Positions 1 through 9,544 of a stretch of DNA of 64,000 nt are shown here, piece by piece. Under the pieces are notes generated by a model. It was not told the origin of the DNA. It was given only the letters and a program-made list of their open reading frames with translations, and did not search any database. This DNA comes from PALSA-693 sp963781155. Its GTDB lineage: Bacteria > Actinomycetota > Acidimicrobiia > Acidimicrobiales > Palsa-688. Position numbers and translations under genes: made by a program. Location of the stretch: the NCBI GenBank assembly GCA_963781155.1, contig CAWAEC010000012.1:678987-742986 (forward strand). The letters are read 5' to 3'. Position 1 is the first letter of the stretch; each line of letters begins with the position of its first letter.

Positions 1-146
1 GGGCCAAGATCGCCGCCGACATCGGCAGGATCGACATTGACGTGCTCGGCTCCCAATCGCCGGGTCCGAAGGTAACGGAGTCGGGAGACGGCCAGGCCGT
101 GCTGGTGAACCTCGAGGTGCCGGCCAATGGCACCACCGACCGGTGA
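1..146 (+). CDS. 3' end of an unidentified protein gene
   Basis: An open frame enters from the left edge (codons in phase from base 3) and ends at TGA 144-146, giving the last 47 residues of a protein that ends in NGTTDR. The stop overlaps the GTG of the next gene (GTGA), so the two were probably translated together. The fragment is too short to name a family. Confidence 0.55.
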   Translation, partial: AKIAADIGRIDIDVLGSQSPGPKVTESGDGQAVLVNLEVPANGTTDR

Positions 147-710
147 AAGCGGCGTCGCGTCCGCCGGACCGCTGGCGCAGCGAGGCTCTGGCCCGGGCGG
201 TCGAGGAGATCGAAGCCGGGATGGACCAGGCGTGGGCAACCCTCCTCGAGAAAACGGCCGTGCGGCCGGGATCCCCGGAGGAGATGGACCTGGCTTGGGT
301 GGTCGCCGACCGCCCCGCCGAGCGCGACTGGCGGGTGGTCGACGCCGCCCTTGACCGGCTGTCCTGCCCGGAGTGCGATTGCCAGCTCACCACCGGTCCG
401 GTGTCCTGCCGGACCTGCACCTATTACCACGGCATGCGCTTCACCGCCCGTGAGCGCGACCGACCGCCGGCCCGTGCCGGCACCGAGCACGCCCTGCGCG
501 TCGCGTGCGTGGTCGCTCGGACCCGAACCAGGTACTCAGCCCACGCCCGGGTCGGCTACGAACTGCTCCTCCCCGTCCTGCTCGCCGGGACCGTGCCCAC
601 GCAGCGCCCAAGCTCAGGCCGCCCGGGCGCTGATCAGCAAGCTGACAGACGAAGAATGCGACCAGGTCACCAGCATGTCAGACGTCGAAAACCGGGCGCG
701 TGGTCGCTGA
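143..710 (+). pseudogene. zinc-ribbon protein gene with a frame break
   Basis: The GTG start at 143 overlaps the preceding stop. The first about 150 residues read as a plausible protein with a zinc-ribbon-like CPECDCQLTTGPVSCRTC cluster near residues 75-92, followed by a helical segment. Near 600-612 the coding character leaves this frame and continues one base on, ending in ISKLTDEECDQVTSMSDVE and a stop at 710. The original frame runs on only as arginine-rich noise across the opposite-strand gene. I read this as one gene of about 188 residues with a single-base indel. The indel may be real decay or a sequencing error. The function is unknown; the cysteine spacing suggests one bound zinc ion. 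Confidence 0.5.
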
Positions 711-744
711 ACGGTCGGCGGAGCCCGCGCCCGTCCGGGTCGGT

Positions 745-2235
745 TCAGTCTCGAGCCGGCTCGGGGCCGGCGATCAGCTGCCAGCGACCGTTGATACCCA
801 GCTTGCGGTACACGTGGGTCAGGTGGGTCTGGACCGTGTTGAGCGAAAGGTACAGCTGGGCGGCGATTTCCCGGTTGGTCCGTCCGGCCCGGGCCAGGTC
901 GGCGACCGCCTTCTCTTGGGGCGTGAGCGCACCGGACGGGGTCGTGCCGGAACGGCCGCCGGCCCGGCGCCACGCCACCCGGGCCTGCCGGGCGTGCCAG
1001 CCCGCCCCGCACCCCTCCGCCAGGGCCAGCGACTTCGCCAGCACCGGCCGGGCCTGTGCCGCCTGGCCGTGTCGGAGCAGGAACGAGCCGTAGTCGGTAA
1101 GGGTGTCGCTCCTGGCCAGGGGCATGGCCGGGTGGTGGAGCGAGACGGCTCGGGCGAACCCCTCGGCGGCACCGTCGAGGTCGCCCTGGCGTTCGGCTAG
1201 GGCCGCTCGCCCGGCGGCCGCCACGGCCTTGGGCCAGCACGCCGGCAGGGCAGCGGCTCTCGGCTCCAACCAGTCGACCACCCTGGCCGCGTCATCGTCT
1301 CGGCCGCAGGCCAAGTAGGCGGAGATGGCCGGCGCCGCCCACGGATAGATGCACGGTTCGAGCAGCCCCCACCGGACCGCCGACCGCTCCATACGGCCGA
1401 AGATAGCCGCCGCCTCCTCCACCTGGCCCCGGCGCAGGGCCAGCACACCGCGGCGGCAGTGGCCCACGGTCCATAACCGACCCAGCCAATCCGTACCTGC
1501 GCTCGTGTCGTCCAGGCGACGGCACCACCGACCAGCCTCCTCCAGATCGCCCAACTCCGTCAGCACGAGCGCCTTCTGCGAGATGGCAAGGGGCAGGGCA
1601 ACGTCCATAAGCTCGGCCGACTCCAGCAGCTCGTCTGCCGCGACGAGGGCCTGGTCGAGCCGGCCGGTGCGACAAAAGACTTCCACCAGGGAGTACTGGC
1701 TTTCGATCAGGGTCATGGGATAGCGCTTCCGCGCTGCCTCGGCTATCACTCGGGTAAGGAGGTCTTCGGCCTCGACGAAACGCTCCGACCAGGTGGCCAA
1801 CTCGGCGTAGAGGACCTGAGGATCCGACCACTGCGCCACCTCCGGTGTGTCCCGGGGGGCCAAGCGGGCCGCTCTGGCCGCCCCTTCGGCCACCTCCAGC
1901 CCGGCCGGGTCGCCACCCAGGTAGGCACACTGACCCCAGGCTGCCTCGGCGAGAAACCGGATCGGGCCACCGACCTGGGCCGCCACCGCCCGGGCCCTGG
2001 TAGCGAGAGGGAACGCGCTGCTCGGTCCGGAACGCAGCAGTCGCAGGTGGGCCTGGTCGACCAGCACAACCGCGGCCAGCTCCGGAGGCTCGGGTTCTAT
2101 CAGGGTCACGGCTTGCTCTAGCCGGGCCGCCGCGGCGTCGACGTGCCCGGCCCGGAACTCCGCCTGGGAGAGCTCGGTCAGGCCGGCGACGCGCACGGGA
2201 ACCGGCAGCTCGGGCGCGCACCAGCAGCGCCTCAC
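745..2235 (-). CDS. LAL-family LuxR regulator, C-terminal part (TPR-like repeats and HTH)
   Basis: This 496-residue frame is alanine/leucine-rich helical-repeat protein, typical of the tetratricopeptide middle of LAL regulators. It ends in a clear LuxR/NarL helix-turn-helix: LTPQEKAVADLARAGRTNRE followed by IAAQLYLSLNTVQTHLTHVYRKL. It begins with GTG 2235 inside the ATGTGA that ends the upstream ATPase part. The combined length of 918 residues matches the usual size of one LAL protein of about 900. The likely state is one gene broken by a frame change near 2235, although coupled translation of two polypeptides through the overlap is possible. The role would be nucleotide-gated, ligand-responsive transcription control; the target genes are not evident here. 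Confidence 0.7.
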   Translation of the reverse strand: MRRCWCAPELPVPVRVAGLTELSQAEFRAGHVDAAAARLEQAVTLIEPEPPELAAVVLVDQAHLRLLRSGPSSAFPLATRARAVAAQVGGPIRFLAEAAWGQCAYLGGDPAGLEVAEGAARAARLAPRDTPEVAQWSDPQVLYAELATWSERFVEAEDLLTRVIAEAARKRYPMTLIESQYSLVEVFCRTGRLDQALVAADELLESAELMDVALPLAISQKALVLTELGDLEEAGRWCRRLDDTSAGTDWLGRLWTVGHCRRGVLALRRGQVEEAAAIFGRMERSAVRWGLLEPCIYPWAAPAISAYLACGRDDDAARVVDWLEPRAAALPACWPKAVAAAGRAALAERQGDLDGAAEGFARAVSLHHPAMPLARSDTLTDYGSFLLRHGQAAQARPVLAKSLALAEGCGAGWHARQARVAWRRAGGRSGTTPSGALTPQEKAVADLARAGRTNREIAAQLYLSLNTVQTHLTHVYRKLGINGRWQLIAGPEPARD

Positions 2236-3500
2236 ATAGCCACCGCTGCCTCCTGGTTGTTTCCCGTCGCCCGCAACGCTTGGGCCAGGTCCAGCAACAC
2301 CTCGACGGGATGGCCGGCCCGCCCAGACCCACCGCGGCCTGCAGGTGGCGACCGGGCCGTGCCCGGTGCGCCATGGCGCAGAGCTTCTCTGCCCGCCTCG
2401 GCCAGGGTGGCCAGGGCTACCGGGTCGGCCAGTCGAGCCAGCACGGCGTGCTCGGCCGCCTCAGCCGGGGGGGCCTTGCGGGCCAGGAGGACCCGGAAGG
2501 CGGCCTCATGAAGGTGGGCTCGCACCGGAACCGCCTGGTCGTAAACGGCCATGCGGACCAGATGGTGACTGAAGCGGGCCCACCCGTCTCCGGTGACTAC
2601 GACGAGGCCGGCACCGGCCAAGGCGTCAAGCGCCGAAGCCGCCTCGGCCGGCTCCAGGCCGGCGATCTCGGCCGCCACCTCGGGGCGGAACCGCCCGCCG
2701 AGCACGCTGGCCGCCCGCAAGTAGGCGCTGCTGGCGCCACTCACCCCGGTGAAACGGGACAGCAGGAGACGCCGGGCCCACGACCCGCTCCCCTCGCCGC
2801 CCGAGGGCAGGGCCCGGCCGGCCAGCAGGTCGGAGGCCACGTGGTCCAACAGCAGCGGGTTGCCGGCGCAGGCCGCCACGGCCGACTCGATCTCCTCCGG
2901 CGAGGCGACGTGGCCGACACGCGCCGCCAGTATGGCCATCGACCCCTCTGCGCTCAACGGGACCAGACGTTCGCGCCGGGCCAAACCCTCGTGGGACAGC
3001 TCGTCGGCGGCCTGGGCCATCTCCGGCGGCCAGGGTCGGGCCGTGACGACTAGAGCGACGGGCAGGCGGCTCAGGCGACGACAGAGCACTCGCAGCAGGG
3101 TGAGGGAGTCGGGGTCGGCCCAATGGGCGTCGTCCAAGGCGATCAACAACGGGCGCACCGCCACCTCCCGCAGCCGCTCCAAGATGGCGTATAGCCGGCT
3201 AGCAACCGTCATATATGCGCCCCGCTCGCCGCCCCCGATGAGCACCTCGGGGCCTAGGAGAGGTTCCAGGGCCTGGCCGATCAGCCCAAACGGCAAGGCT
3301 CCCTCGGCTACGTCGGCCCGACCGACCCCGACCTCCAAACGCCCGCCGGCCACGAGAACGGCGTGGTCGAGCAGACTCGTCTTGCCCAGCCCGGCCTCTC
3401 CTACCAAGAACAGGGCCCCACCCCGACCCGCCACCGCGGCTTCGAGCACGCCGCGCACCGCCGCCATGGGGCTTTCCCGCTCCGCGATGGCCGTGCTCAT
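2232..3500 (-). CDS. LAL-family regulator, N-terminal ATPase part
   Basis: This 422-residue ATPase half has a Walker A GEAGLGKT at about residues 34-41 and a Walker B PLLIALDDAHWAD. It continues through AAA-type helical domains. ATG 3500 is preceded by AGGACGGAG. The frame ends in ...EAAVAM then TGA, and a new frame opens in the same bases with GTG 2235, the C-terminal HTH half. Between them a third frame briefly looks protein-like (EALLVRA), so more than one indel may be present. LAL proteins work as single chains, so this half alone would bind ATP but not DNA. Confidence 0.7.
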   Translation of the reverse strand: MSTAIAERESPMAAVRGVLEAAVAGRGGALFLVGEAGLGKTSLLDHAVLVAGGRLEVGVGRADVAEGALPFGLIGQALEPLLGPEVLIGGGERGAYMTVASRLYAILERLREVAVRPLLIALDDAHWADPDSLTLLRVLCRRLSRLPVALVVTARPWPPEMAQAADELSHEGLARRERLVPLSAEGSMAILAARVGHVASPEEIESAVAACAGNPLLLDHVASDLLAGRALPSGGEGSGSWARRLLLSRFTGVSGASSAYLRAASVLGGRFRPEVAAEIAGLEPAEAASALDALAGAGLVVVTGDGWARFSHHLVRMAVYDQAVPVRAHLHEAAFRVLLARKAPPAEAAEHAVLARLADPVALATLAEAGREALRHGAPGTARSPPAGRGGSGRAGHPVEVLLDLAQALRATGNNQEAAVAM

Positions 3501-3685
3501 GCGCTCCGTCCTGTTCTGTCGATCCAGGGTCGGCCAAGTCTCACCGCAAACCTACGTCCATGCCACCCGCTTCTGAGCCTAGTTTTCAACGCCCTCTCTG
3601 ATCTCACCGGAAATCGGGGACGACACGGCGGCGCCGGTCGTTCACGCTGGCCCTGGTCAACAAGCACGACAAAGGACACAGCGAC

Positions 3686-4000
3686 ATGGTCGACAGCCGC
3701 TTTCGACGTAGGACTTTTCCGCGGGCCAGCCTCGGGATCCGTAGGCCGTGCCAGACCCGCACTCCCGAACTGTTCTTCCCCGCCGGCGAGAAGCCCTGGG
3801 TCGACGCCGACCACCCCGGCGCCTGCGACCTGGCCCGCCGCCTGTGCGCCAGCTGCGAGTCGTGCCAATGGTGCCTGACAGCTGCCTTGGCCCACCACGA
3901 AAGCTACGGCATGTGGGGCGGCACAACGCCGGCCGAGCGAGCCCGGATCCTCGTCGACAGCCAGGCGACCATCGCCGGCCCGGAACGAGGGTCCCCATGA
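3686..4000 (+). CDS. WhiB-family iron-sulfur transcription regulator
   Basis: The product is a 104-residue protein with the WhiB signature. Cys22 is followed by C54-x2-C57-x5-C63, which ligate a 4Fe-4S cluster, and the G[IVM]WGG turn appears as YGMWGG at 74-79. A basic tail follows. WhiB proteins are restricted to Actinomycetota and their phages and act with the primary sigma factor. Extra cysteines at 47 and 60 are unusual. It is divergent from the LAL regulator across 185 bp. The function within the WhiB family cannot be assigned from sequence. Confidence 0.9.
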   Translation: MVDSRFRRRTFPRASLGIRRPCQTRTPELFFPAGEKPWVDADHPGACDLARRLCASCESCQWCLTAALAHHESYGMWGGTTPAERARILVDSQATIAGPERGSP

Positions 4001-4366
4001 GGGTCGCATCTCGGTCGGATCATCCACCCAGGAAAAGGCGTCGGGCGGCCGTCACCGGCTTAGCCCAGGGTGCTCGTCAGCCATCCACACCAGACCCCCA
4101 GGAACCGTTGACCGCACCCCATGGCCAGAACGAATCATGCGCGATCAACACAGCAGAAACCAGCAAGCTCCTTGCCCAGGTGGCCCCCGGAGAAACAACC
4201 ACGATCTCCGACCTCCGACCTCCGACCTCCGACCTCCGACACCCGCGCCGCCGACACCGCCCGACCAGGCGGAACGAGGGCTTCCTCCCATCGGCCCGCC
4301 ACGTCCGCCGGTCCCACAACTGTCGCCCGCCCGACCTCGCCCACAAGCGGCGCCGAGGAGCAAGAC
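4001..4366. other. intergenic, 366 bp
   Basis: Between the WhiB gene and the next small gene I see no convincing coding sequence. The only structure is the 7-bp tandem repeat annotated separately and a ribosome binding site AGGAG at 4356-4360. Confidence 0.5.
4206..4240 (+). repeat. five tandem copies of a 7-bp unit
   Basis: CTCCGAC is repeated five times without error. Seven is not a multiple of three, so copy-number change here would shift any overlapping frame. This also argues that the region is non-coding. Confidence 0.9.
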
Positions 4367-4852
4367 ATGAGAGGCACTGACAGGTCGGTTTCGAAGGACC
4401 CGATCGAGACACTCACCCGGCGGGCCCGACGGGCATGGCGCCGGTCCGAGCAACAGATAGTCGCCGAACATCGGAACGTCGTGGCCAGCCGGCTCCGTCA
4501 ACTGGCCACACTCCAACTTCCCCTCCAGGCCACATCCAAACCGGAGGCAGCGCACCCAGCGATCGTCCGCCTAACTTTTCCGAATTGGCAGATCCTCATA
4601 GCCGGCGTTGCCCTCAAACCGCGGATCGCCCTGGAAGCAGCGGCGAACGCGCACCGGCTACGACTATCAGGTGCGGGCCGGTACGGACAATTCTGGTGGC
4701 TCTCCATCAGCGACAGCCACGGCATGAGAGTAGTCCTCCTGGGATCCCACTTACAGCTCAGCGCCGTGGGCAAGAGTCCAGATACCGACGACACCCCGCC
4801 ACCACCGCAACGCCAGCTTGCCGGCGGGCCAACGACCCGAAAGGGCCACTGA
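4367..4852 (+). CDS. conserved-looking hypothetical protein
   Basis: This 161-residue product starts at ATG 4367, chosen because AGGAG sits six bases upstream. The same frame is open back to 4121, but that part is low-complexity and includes the tandem repeat. The N-terminal half is basic and helical (RRARRAWRRSEQQIVAEHRN). The middle is mixed alpha/beta (PAIVRLTFPNWQILIAGVAL, GRYGQFWWLSISDSHGMRVV) and the tail is proline-rich and disordered. No signal peptide or membrane segment is visible. I do not recognise the family. Confidence 0.55.
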   Translation: MRGTDRSVSKDPIETLTRRARRAWRRSEQQIVAEHRNVVASRLRQLATLQLPLQATSKPEAAHPAIVRLTFPNWQILIAGVALKPRIALEAAANAHRLRLSGAGRYGQFWWLSISDSHGMRVVLLGSHLQLSAVGKSPDTDDTPPPPQRQLAGGPTTRKGH

Positions 4853-4890
4853 TGACACCGCTGGCCGAAGTATCGTCCGAAGCCGACGCC

Positions 4891-5293
4891 TCAAAGAACG
4901 TCACCTGTCCCCTTCGACCCAAAGCCATTTTGCCGGAGGATTCTCGTCACCGCCGGTTCCGCGCCGGTCGGAGAGGACAACAGGGTCCTCGCCGGATCGC
5001 CGAGCGACGTCGGTGGGTAGCGAGGCGCGTACCCCGCTGCCAGCAAGACGGTGTTGCGTTCTCGCAAGGGCACCTCCAGCCGATCGGCCAATACCAGAAG
5101 CAGCTCGGGACTGGGCCTGGACCGGCCCGTTTCCGCGAAGCTCAGATGGCGAGGCGACACCCCCCACATCCGAGGCCAGGTCCATCTGGCTGCGGCGGCG
5201 ACGTAACCGCCAGCCGTTGACCAGAGGCCCGATCGGCCGGCCTACGAGGGCGATCGTCACAACCCCACGGTACGGCCCGATCGGACTGTGCAC
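4891..5293 (-). pseudogene. XRE-family (MmyB-like) regulator remnant
   Basis: The upstream frame gives GPLVNGWRLRRRRSQMDLAS and then the frame switches to SPRHLSFAETGRSRPSPELL and LEVPLRERNTVLLAAGYAPR. Together these are the HTH and linker of MmyB-like XRE regulators (typically about 270 residues). The switch coincides with a run of six C on the plus strand (5160-5165), where five would keep one frame. After the linker the frame degenerates and stops at 4891, so the ligand-binding domain is missing. The gene is both frameshifted and truncated and probably not functional. Confidence 0.75.
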
Positions 5294-5438
5294 CTCCCAG
5301 CGAGCGCGGGCATTATGGCCAACCCGGGAAGCAGTCCAGCCGAGCGAGCGGCCCCCACGACGTCACCGGAAGGTTGGTCAACGAGGTCATGGCAGCCGCC
5401 GGGCCCTCCCTCTGAGCGATCGTGAACGGGCGCGGCGG

Positions 5439-5915
5439 TCAGCTTGAAAGCGTGGCGCTGAATAGGTCGCCGAGCGCCCGCCAATGGCGGGTCGCCGCGT
5501 CGCGGTCGTAGGTCGGATTGTCGGGCACCGCGAATCCGTGGAGGGCACGATAGGTCTCGATCATGTGATCGACACCGGCGTCGGTTAGGGCGTCTTCGAG
5601 GAGCTTCGCCTCCTCGGGCGGGAACCATTCGTCGTCTCGGCGGCAGCCACATACACCCGACCGGTGATCCGCCCGACGATTCGGTGGGGGGCTGTCTGGC
5701 GCCTCGCTGGCAAGGTGGCCACCGTGGAACGATGCCGCGGCGGCGATGCGGTCGGGATGCTGGGTGGCGGCCGTGAGCGACAGCCCGCCGCCCATGCAGT
5801 AGCCCGTCGTTCCAACCTTCGTTCCCGTCACCTCTGGCCGCTGCGAGAGGAACTTGAGGAACGCACCGGCGTTGCTCGCCGCCATCGCCTTCGTGACACT
5901 ACCGGCCATCGCCAT
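5439..5915 (-). pseudogene. dienelactone hydrolase family remnant
   Basis: The visible parts are the nucleophile-elbow motif GYCMGGG (catalytic Cys), SFHGGHLAS, and the C-terminal HGFAVPDNPTYDRDAATRHW with the catalytic His. Family members are about 240-260 residues; here the first about 90 are absent. Between about 5690 and 5640 the coding character moves to another frame (HRIVGRITGRVYVAAAE) and then returns. The first slip lies at a six-C run (minus strand). So the gene is 5'-truncated with two compensating frame errors. Confidence 0.75.
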
Positions 5916-6061
5916 CAGCCGGGCGCGTGCGCAGGGATCCCGTGGCGGCCTGGATCTGGCTGACCGGCAAGTCGGGTGAATCTATCTCCCTGCTCCGGAC
6001 GTATAAGTAGTTGCAAGGTCAACCAACGGACTACAGGGAGAAGAAACTGTGCGCGAAAACA

Positions 6062-7308
6062 ATGGCGGAGCCGCGATCGGGGACAGTCGGGGCCCGGCCT
6101 GGCCGCCGAGGCCGGATGCGGAACCGGGCAGGCATGCTCGGGCTTGTCAGCGTCGGCGCGCTGACAGTAGGCGCAGCAATGTCGGTCCCCGCGTTCGCGG
6201 CCACATCTTCGGCGTCGTCCGCACGTGGGGTCACGACCGCCGCGACGGCCGTGTCTAGCCCGAGCTCGGCGACCTTTTCGATCTTCAACCCGCCGTCGCA
6301 GAGCGGCGCTCCCTCCGGTTCCCAAGAGGCGCTGACCGGCGTCTATGCGGCTTCCCCGACCGATATCTGGGCGGTAGGAGGGGCCACCGGTGATCCGATC
6401 GAGCACTTCAACGGGGCCACCTGGACGGGGCCGGGACTCCCGGCCGGGATGTGCGCCGCCGCCCCCAGCGGCGTGCTCGTCTCCAACAACCAGTGCGGCG
6501 TGAGCACATCACCGGAACCTCCGCCGACAACATCACCGCGGTCGGCACCGGCATCATCGATACCGGTTCGTCCGACGTCGAGGAGTCCGTCGCCTTCCAC
6601 TTCAACGGCACCTCGTGGTCGAACATGACCATCCCGGCCGGCGTGGCACTCGGGCCGGTGGCGGCGTTCTCGGCCACCGACCTGTGGTCGGTCAACAACA
6701 ACGGCGACGCCGAGAACTTCAACGGCTCGACGTGGACCACGACCAAGCTGCCCATCACCACCACGCTTCCCGATCTGGACCTGACCTCCATCTCGGGATC
6801 GTCCCCCTCGGACATCTGGGCCGCCGGCACCGCGTCCACCGAGGGCGTCGAGCGCCGCAAGGTCGCCCCGGTGCTCGAGCATTTCAACGGCTCCACCTGG
6901 ACCAACGTGACCGTGCCGGTCACCGGCGGAGTCGACAGCGTGGCGGACATCTCGCCCACCGATGCCTGGGCCATAGTCGGCGGCACGCTCATTCAGTGGA
7001 ACGGGACCACCTGGTCCGTAGTGAACGCGACAACGGCGGACGGCACGGCCGTGGTTGGCTCGATCCTCGCCGCCCTCTCACCGACTGATGTGTGGGTGAC
7101 CGACGGCGTCACACTCGACAACTTCAACGGCACCACCTGGACCGCCGTTCCCATCCCCTCGACGGCGGGACTCTCGCCGGCCGGCCAGACGCTGTCCGAG
7201 CCCGAGGCCGAAGCCGCCATCAGCCCCGGCAGCGTCTGGTTCGTCGGCCAGACCATAACCGCCACCGGCGCCCTGCTCCCGTACGCCATGGGCACGTCCA
7301 ACGGCTGA
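6062..7308 (+). pseudogene. secreted six-repeat propeller-like protein, frameshifted
   Basis: The N-terminus has a signal peptide: a hydrophobic stretch LGLVSVGALTVGAAMSVPAFA ending in AFA. Six repeats follow, each pairing an S-P-T-D-x-W-[AS]-V type strand (SPTDIWAVGG, SATDLWSVNN, SPSDIWAAGT, SPTDAWAIVG, SPTDVWVTDG) with an F-N-G-[ST]-T-W-[TS] strand (FNGATWT, FNGTSWS, FNGSTWT, WNGTTWS). The first repeat reads in one frame and the rest in another, with the switch near 6505-6520, so one base is missing. Start candidates are ATG 6062 and ATG 6116; the latter would give a compact signal peptide. The protein is probably extracellular or cell-surface, with unknown ligand. Confidence 0.7.
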
Positions 7309-7973
7309 CGTTCAGCCCCAGCTCAGCGTCAGCAGCAGCTGAGATAACAGATGCGTACCCCTCGGGGCATCTTGGGGCACCGGGAGCCACCGGCGACCGG
7401 TCCCCCGAGATGGACGCCACCATCGGCTGTCTCGCTTGCCTGGCAGAGATGGCAGACCAGATGGGAGGACAAGCAAAGGCGCAGCCAGAGCAGGCAGCCG
7501 TGCCCCATCCGTTAGCAAACTCAACGCGGCGACGGATTGTAACTGGCTGGCACGAACGGACTAATGCGGAAGGCGAAAGGGAACTTCGCCCCGGTGCAGA
7601 GCCAGCGGCCACAAGGCCGACGTTGGGTTCGACTCCCGACCCGCCGCCGGCGCATAACCAAAGCGCCTTTGGTTCTCGCCGACCTTCCCCCGACGTGCCC
7701 GAGTCGGCAAGTCTGCACTGCTAGCGATCCGGCTGACTCAGCCGTCCGACGATACAGAGATTGTCATCGGATGGGGATCCTTCATCTCGACACGCCGCGG
7801 TGGCCAGGTAGGGATGGACGACGAGAGACAGCCGGCGACGGTGCCGTAGCCAAGAGGACGGGGGGGTGACTTCTTGGTAGGTCCTGTGCGCAATACCTCG
7901 GTGCGAGAAGGTGGCCACTGGCCGTGTCGAGGGGAACGGCACGGCTGGTGGGGCGGTCGTCAGGCGGCCTGGA
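7309..7973. other. intergenic, 665 bp
   Basis: No supported gene is seen. A T-arm-like element, TTGGGTTCGACTCCCGA, sits at about 7624-7640, but a matching 5' acceptor strand is not present, so I do not call a tRNA. Confidence 0.5.
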
Positions 7974-9473
7974 TCAGGCGACCTCGAGGATCGTGGTCCC
8001 CGCGTGTTCTACCTCGACCTCTTCGGGCTGAGGCTTCGGCGGCCGTTCGACGAGTAGAGCAGCGGCGACGGCCCCGACGAGCGCGAGGGCGGCGAGCACC
8101 CAGAAGGCGACCTCGAAGCCGTGGGTGAGGGCAGAGCCGGTGACCAGGCTGGCCGGGCCGTGCGAGCTCACGAAGTGGCTCGTTACCGTCGTCGAGATCG
8201 TCGCCGCTGTCGCCAGTCCGACGGCTCCGCCGATCTGCTGGGTGGTGTTGATGAGACCCGACGCCACACCGGCGTCAGCCGGCTGCACGCCTGTCAGTCC
8301 ACCAATCGACACCGCCACGAAGGAGAGGGCGAGGCCGATGCCGCTCAGCACGAAGACGGGGAAGATGTCCCAGAAGTACCGAGCGTGAACCGGAAGCTGG
8401 CTGTACAGGAAGAGCGCCCCGGCCGAGAGCAGCATCCCGGCCGACAGCACCCGCCGCACGCCCAACCTGGTCGTCAGCGCCTGGGCCACCCCGGCGAAGA
8501 TGATGACTGCGAATGTGAGCGGGATGTAGGCGACGCCCGTCTTGACAGCCGAGTAGTGCAGGACCTGCTGCATGTACAGGGTGAGCAGGAAGAACATGGA
8601 GAAGATCGAGGCGCCGATGAGCAGGCTGGTCAGGTTGGAGCCGGCCAGGGTCCGCAGGCGGAAGATCCGCAGGGGCAGCAGTGGGGCCTTCGATCGCAGC
8701 TCGACCACGAAGAACGAAGCGACCAGGCTGGCCGAGACGGCCAGCAGGGCGATGGTCTCGCCCGAGCTCCACCCGATCTGGGTGGCCCGCGTCATGGCAT
8801 AGACGAGGAGCATCAACCCCGACGTGATGGAGACGGCGCCGGCCAGGTCGAAGCTGCGGTGGTGGAGGTCACCGTGGCTCTCCCGGAGCACCCTCGGCGT
8901 CATGGCGATGAGGAACAGTCCGACCGGCACGTTGATGAAGAAGATCCACGACCAGCTGAGGTACGACGTGAGGACCCCGCCGAGCAGAACGCCGGCGGCG
9001 CCCCCGCTGCCGGCGGCCGCCCCGAACACACCGAGAGCTGTGTTGCGTTCTCGGCCCTCGGCGAAGGTCGTCATCAGCAGGGCCAGGGCGGCAGGAGAGA
9101 GGAGGGCTGCCCCGAGACCCTGCAGAGCGCGGAACCCGATGAGCGAGCCCTCCGACCACGCCAGCCCGGAGAGTAGAGAAGCTATGACGAAGAGGCCCAG
9201 GCCGCCGATGAACATCCGGCGGCGGCCGAGCCGATCCGCCAACCGGCCCCCGAGGAGGAGCACACCGCCAAACATGATCGAGTAGGCCGTGATCACCCAC
9301 TGGAGACTTGCCTGCGAGAAGTGCAGGTCGTTCTTGATGGACGGTAGGGCCACGTTCACGATGGCGATGTCCAGCACGACCATGAACTGGGCGGCCACGA
9401 TGACGGCCAGAGCGAGCCAGCGACTTCGGTCCGATCCGGCGGTGGAATCCGGCGCTGCGAGTGACGAGGTCAT
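7974..9473 (-). CDS. DHA2-family (EmrB/QacA-like) MFS drug efflux transporter
   Basis: This 499-residue protein has about 14 hydrophobic helices. Helix 1 is WLALAVIVAAQFMVVLDIAI followed by VNVALPSI. The motif A loop is GGRLADRLGRRRMF and the motif C-like G-rich helix is AAAGSGGAAGVLLGGVLTSYLSW. Length and layout fit H+-driven 14-TM multidrug exporters. It is transcribed away from a MarR-type gene across 71 bp, the usual arrangement for an efflux pump repressed by its neighbour. The substrate cannot be deduced. Confidence 0.9.
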   Translation of the reverse strand: MTSSLAAPDSTAGSDRSRWLALAVIVAAQFMVVLDIAIVNVALPSIKNDLHFSQASLQWVITAYSIMFGGVLLLGGRLADRLGRRRMFIGGLGLFVIASLLSGLAWSEGSLIGFRALQGLGAALLSPAALALLMTTFAEGRERNTALGVFGAAAGSGGAAGVLLGGVLTSYLSWSWIFFINVPVGLFLIAMTPRVLRESHGDLHHRSFDLAGAVSITSGLMLLVYAMTRATQIGWSSGETIALLAVSASLVASFFVVELRSKAPLLPLRIFRLRTLAGSNLTSLLIGASIFSMFFLLTLYMQQVLHYSAVKTGVAYIPLTFAVIIFAGVAQALTTRLGVRRVLSAGMLLSAGALFLYSQLPVHARYFWDIFPVFVLSGIGLALSFVAVSIGGLTGVQPADAGVASGLINTTQQIGGAVGLATAATISTTVTSHFVSSHGPASLVTGSALTHGFEVAFWVLAALALVGAVAAALLVERPPKPQPEEVEVEHAGTTILEVA

Positions 9474-9544
9474 CGAAGCCTCCTATCGTTGAGCCGTTCT
9501 ACGATTATATGCCCCAACCATAGTTCCGGCTAGACTATTCCTCC
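9474..9544. promoter_or_regulatory. divergent control region of efflux/MarR pair
   Basis: This 71-bp gap contains both promoters. It is relatively AT-rich and includes an imperfect dyad, ATAGT-N9-ACTAT at 9520-9538, a plausible site for the MarR protein. No experimental-quality -35/-10 assignment is possible. Confidence 0.45.

Noticed and set aside
7564..7650. tRNA-like T-arm TTGGGTTCGACTCCCGA with a following GC acceptor-like strand
   Set aside because: I could not find a matching 5' acceptor strand, D-arm or anticodon arm at correct spacing, so a tRNA or tmRNA is not supported.
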